Part shown: in pieces, positions 62,831-64,000 of the stretch
Layout: each line of letters starts with the position of its first letter
How positions within the stretch are numbered: the first letter of the stretch is position 1
Source of the DNA: Tritrichomonas foetus
Taxonomy: Eukaryota; Parabasalia; Tritrichomonadida; Tritrichomonadidae
Length of the DNA: 64,000 bases
Direction: 5' to 3'
Assembly: GCA_001839685.1 (NCBI GenBank)
Contig: MLAK01000827.1
Coordinates: 1 to 64,000 of the forward strand
The notes under the pieces: generated by a model
The model's database searches: none
Seen by the model: the letters and a program-made list of their open reading frames with translations, nothing else
Told to the model about the DNA's origin: nothing
Position numbers and translations under genes: made by a program

Positions 62831-64000
62831 TTATTTTGCCGTTCGAATTGGTTTGCTTAATACAGGTGATTTTGATGATTTTGAATAAACTATAGAATTC
62901 ACCATTCTTCTTTGTAAAAACAAGTTTTGTGATGTCCGATCTTCTCTTGCAGAAAGTGGAGGTGAAATTGTATCCAATGCAATTCTATTCAGGCTTTTGC
63001 TTCTCGCACCTAAATCATTTCTTCCTCTTCTTCTTGTTGTTGGTGCATCTCTCCCATATTTTCTTGGACTTCCAGGTTCCCTCACTATATGGTTTACTGA
63101 TTTAGAATTCGAATAATTCATTTCACTTTTCCTGTAGAGATCTAAACATCTTGCAGAAAAGTTTTCACATTCCTGCCCACATCCATGTGAGCATCCTTTT
63201 ACGCATTGTTGTTCATATTTTTGTGTAGGATCCATTCTGGAATCAGTGATAGAATCTTTTGATGAAGTTTTTTCAGACCTTTGTGATGAGTGATTTTCTG
63301 ATTTGGATCCTTTTAATGAATCTTGTGAAGACCTTTGAGAGTATCCTTGTGTTGAACCTCCTAAAGAATATTTTGCAGAATCTTTGGATTGAGTTGGATT
63401 TTGGTCTGTATTCGGAGTTTGGATTACTACATGTAGGGAAGAAATTGCATTTGCCTCATTTGTATTTACTTCAAGATGTTTTAGTGCAAGTTCAGCTTTA
63501 TTTAATTGATGGTTTCTTTCTCGAACAAGGTCTTGTATGGTTCTTTGACCATTATGATATTTGATATTAATTTTTTCTTGTTGTTTTTTAATTAAATCAT
63601 TTCTTTTTGTTTCTAATTCAATTTGATATTTTTTGACAAAATCTTCTTTTTCTTGGTTTTCAATTCTAGAAGCTTCAGCTTTCAATTGTCGTGCTTCTTG
63701 GTATCTTTTAGAGATAGCTAAGTATTTTTCTTTTTGTTTCAATTGAAGGAGTCCAGGAGAAGCTTTGAATTTTCCAAATGAAGGCTTTTCAAATTGCTCA
63801 TCGAATTTTTTGAGAAGTTCATTTGTTTCTTCTTCGATGAGGAAAATTTCATGATCTAAATCTTTTTTGAATGCAGATATTTTCTTTTTCCAAAAACATT
63901 TTAATTTTTCAAATTCACTTTTTGATGTGGATAATTTTGATTCAAGATCATTTGCACGGCTTGAAGTAATTTCACCAAAATATGTTTCATTCTTCAATAG
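62831..64000 (-). CDS. Coiled-coil protein, N-terminus beyond the window
   Basis: The reading frame is open up to the window edge, so at least 389 residues of the C-terminal part are seen. Residues up to about 195 of the visible part are a long charged coiled coil rich in Lys, Glu and Gln (for example LDHEIFLIEEETNELLKKF). Then follow a Ser/Gln/Lys-rich disordered stretch, a small cysteine cluster (CVKGCSHGCGQEC) and a basic Ser-rich tail. This arrangement is common in trichomonad and ciliate cytoskeletal proteins, but no family is recognised. The missing part lies at higher coordinates. Confidence 0.6.
   Translation of the reverse strand, partial: LLKNETYFGEITSSRANDLESKLSTSKSEFEKLKCFWKKKISAFKKDLDHEIFLIEEETNELLKKFDEQFEKPSFGKFKASPGLLQLKQKEKYLAISKRYQEARQLKAEASRIENQEKEDFVKKYQIELETKRNDLIKKQQEKINIKYHNGQRTIQDLVRERNHQLNKAELALKHLEVNTNEANAISSLHVVIQTPNTDQNPTQSKDSAKYSLGGSTQGYSQRSSQDSLKGSKSENHSSQRSEKTSSKDSITDSRMDPTQKYEQQCVKGCSHGCGQECENFSARCLDLYRKSEMNYSNSKSVNHIVREPGSPRKYGRDAPTTRRRGRNDLGARSKSLNRIALDTISPPLSAREDRTSQNLFLQRRMVNSIVYSKSSKSPVLSKPIRTAK

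Noticed and set aside
1..64000. CRISPR arrays, bacterial operons, Shine-Dalgarno sites
   Set aside because: No spaced direct repeats of CRISPR type; gene organisation, tRNAs and proteins are eukaryotic.

Overview
The window looks like a piece of a parabasalid (trichomonad) nuclear genome, most likely Tritrichomonas foetus or a close relative. This is inferred from the sequence, not from a database search. The reasons are: very AT-rich DNA, about 25 eukaryotic protein genes with no visible introns, short 5' leaders with a few initiator-like TCAYW sites, two eukaryotic-type tRNA genes, and a typical gene mix. That mix includes Myb factors, Ser/Thr kinases with Sel1-like tails, F5/8 type C domains, a flagellar DM10 protein, a Tom40/porin-like beta-barrel protein as expected for a hydrogenosome, and very large HEAT-type proteins. 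Two runs of N (26017-26761 and 50606-50726) are assembly gaps, and both lie at repeats or anomalous sequence.

Layout. 0-8.6 kb: six plus-strand genes: an F5/8 type C protein, a single-pass membrane protein broken by an in-frame stop, an RRM-like basic protein, a helical repeat protein whose start codon looks damaged, a three-repeat Myb factor, and a coiled-coil (BAR-like) protein. 8.6-12.1 kb: no intact gene. It holds a decayed minus-strand helical-repeat pseudogene, other coding relics, a 35-base A tract and a 300-bp inverted repeat. 12.1-25.3 kb: a CAMK-type kinase, an unknown helical protein, an ArfGAP, a nucleoplasmin-like acidic protein, a coiled-coil protein and an 1824-residue HEAT-like protein. 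25.3-28.8 kb: an anomalous GC-rich block, the first gap and another region of relics. 28.8-38.8 kb: an amino-acid permease, tRNA-His, a proline-rich protein, clathrin light chain, a divergent pair (Tom40/porin-like and a multi-pass membrane protein) whose start codons lie 20 bp apart, and a PDI-like protein without a redox motif. 39-49.5 kb: a kinase/Sel1 gene split by a frameshift, a four-TM protein, a PARP6/8-like ADP-ribosyltransferase, a multi-RRM protein, ribosomal protein S18 and an EFHC1-like DM10 protein. 49.7-64 kb: a two-repeat Myb/SANT protein with a coding 24-bp minisatellite, tRNA-Val(GAC), an 1833-residue Furry/Tao3/Mor2-like protein, a PP1-type phosphatase, a chromoshadow-only HP1-like protein and a truncated coiled-coil protein.

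The genes are not arranged in pathways. They are independent eukaryotic units on both strands. Common themes are signalling (kinases, PP1, Furry-like), vesicle traffic (ArfGAP, clathrin light chain, BAR-like), chromatin and transcription (two Myb proteins, HP1-like, nucleoplasmin-like, PARP) and the flagellum (EFHC1-like). The most interesting signals are outside the intact genes: the structured inverted-repeat elements at 4.5-4.7 kb and 11.5-11.85 kb, the pseudogene region, the 20-bp divergent promoter, the genes broken at a single stop or homopolymer, the tRNA-Val with the rare eukaryotic anticodon GAC, and the GC-rich block beside the first gap.
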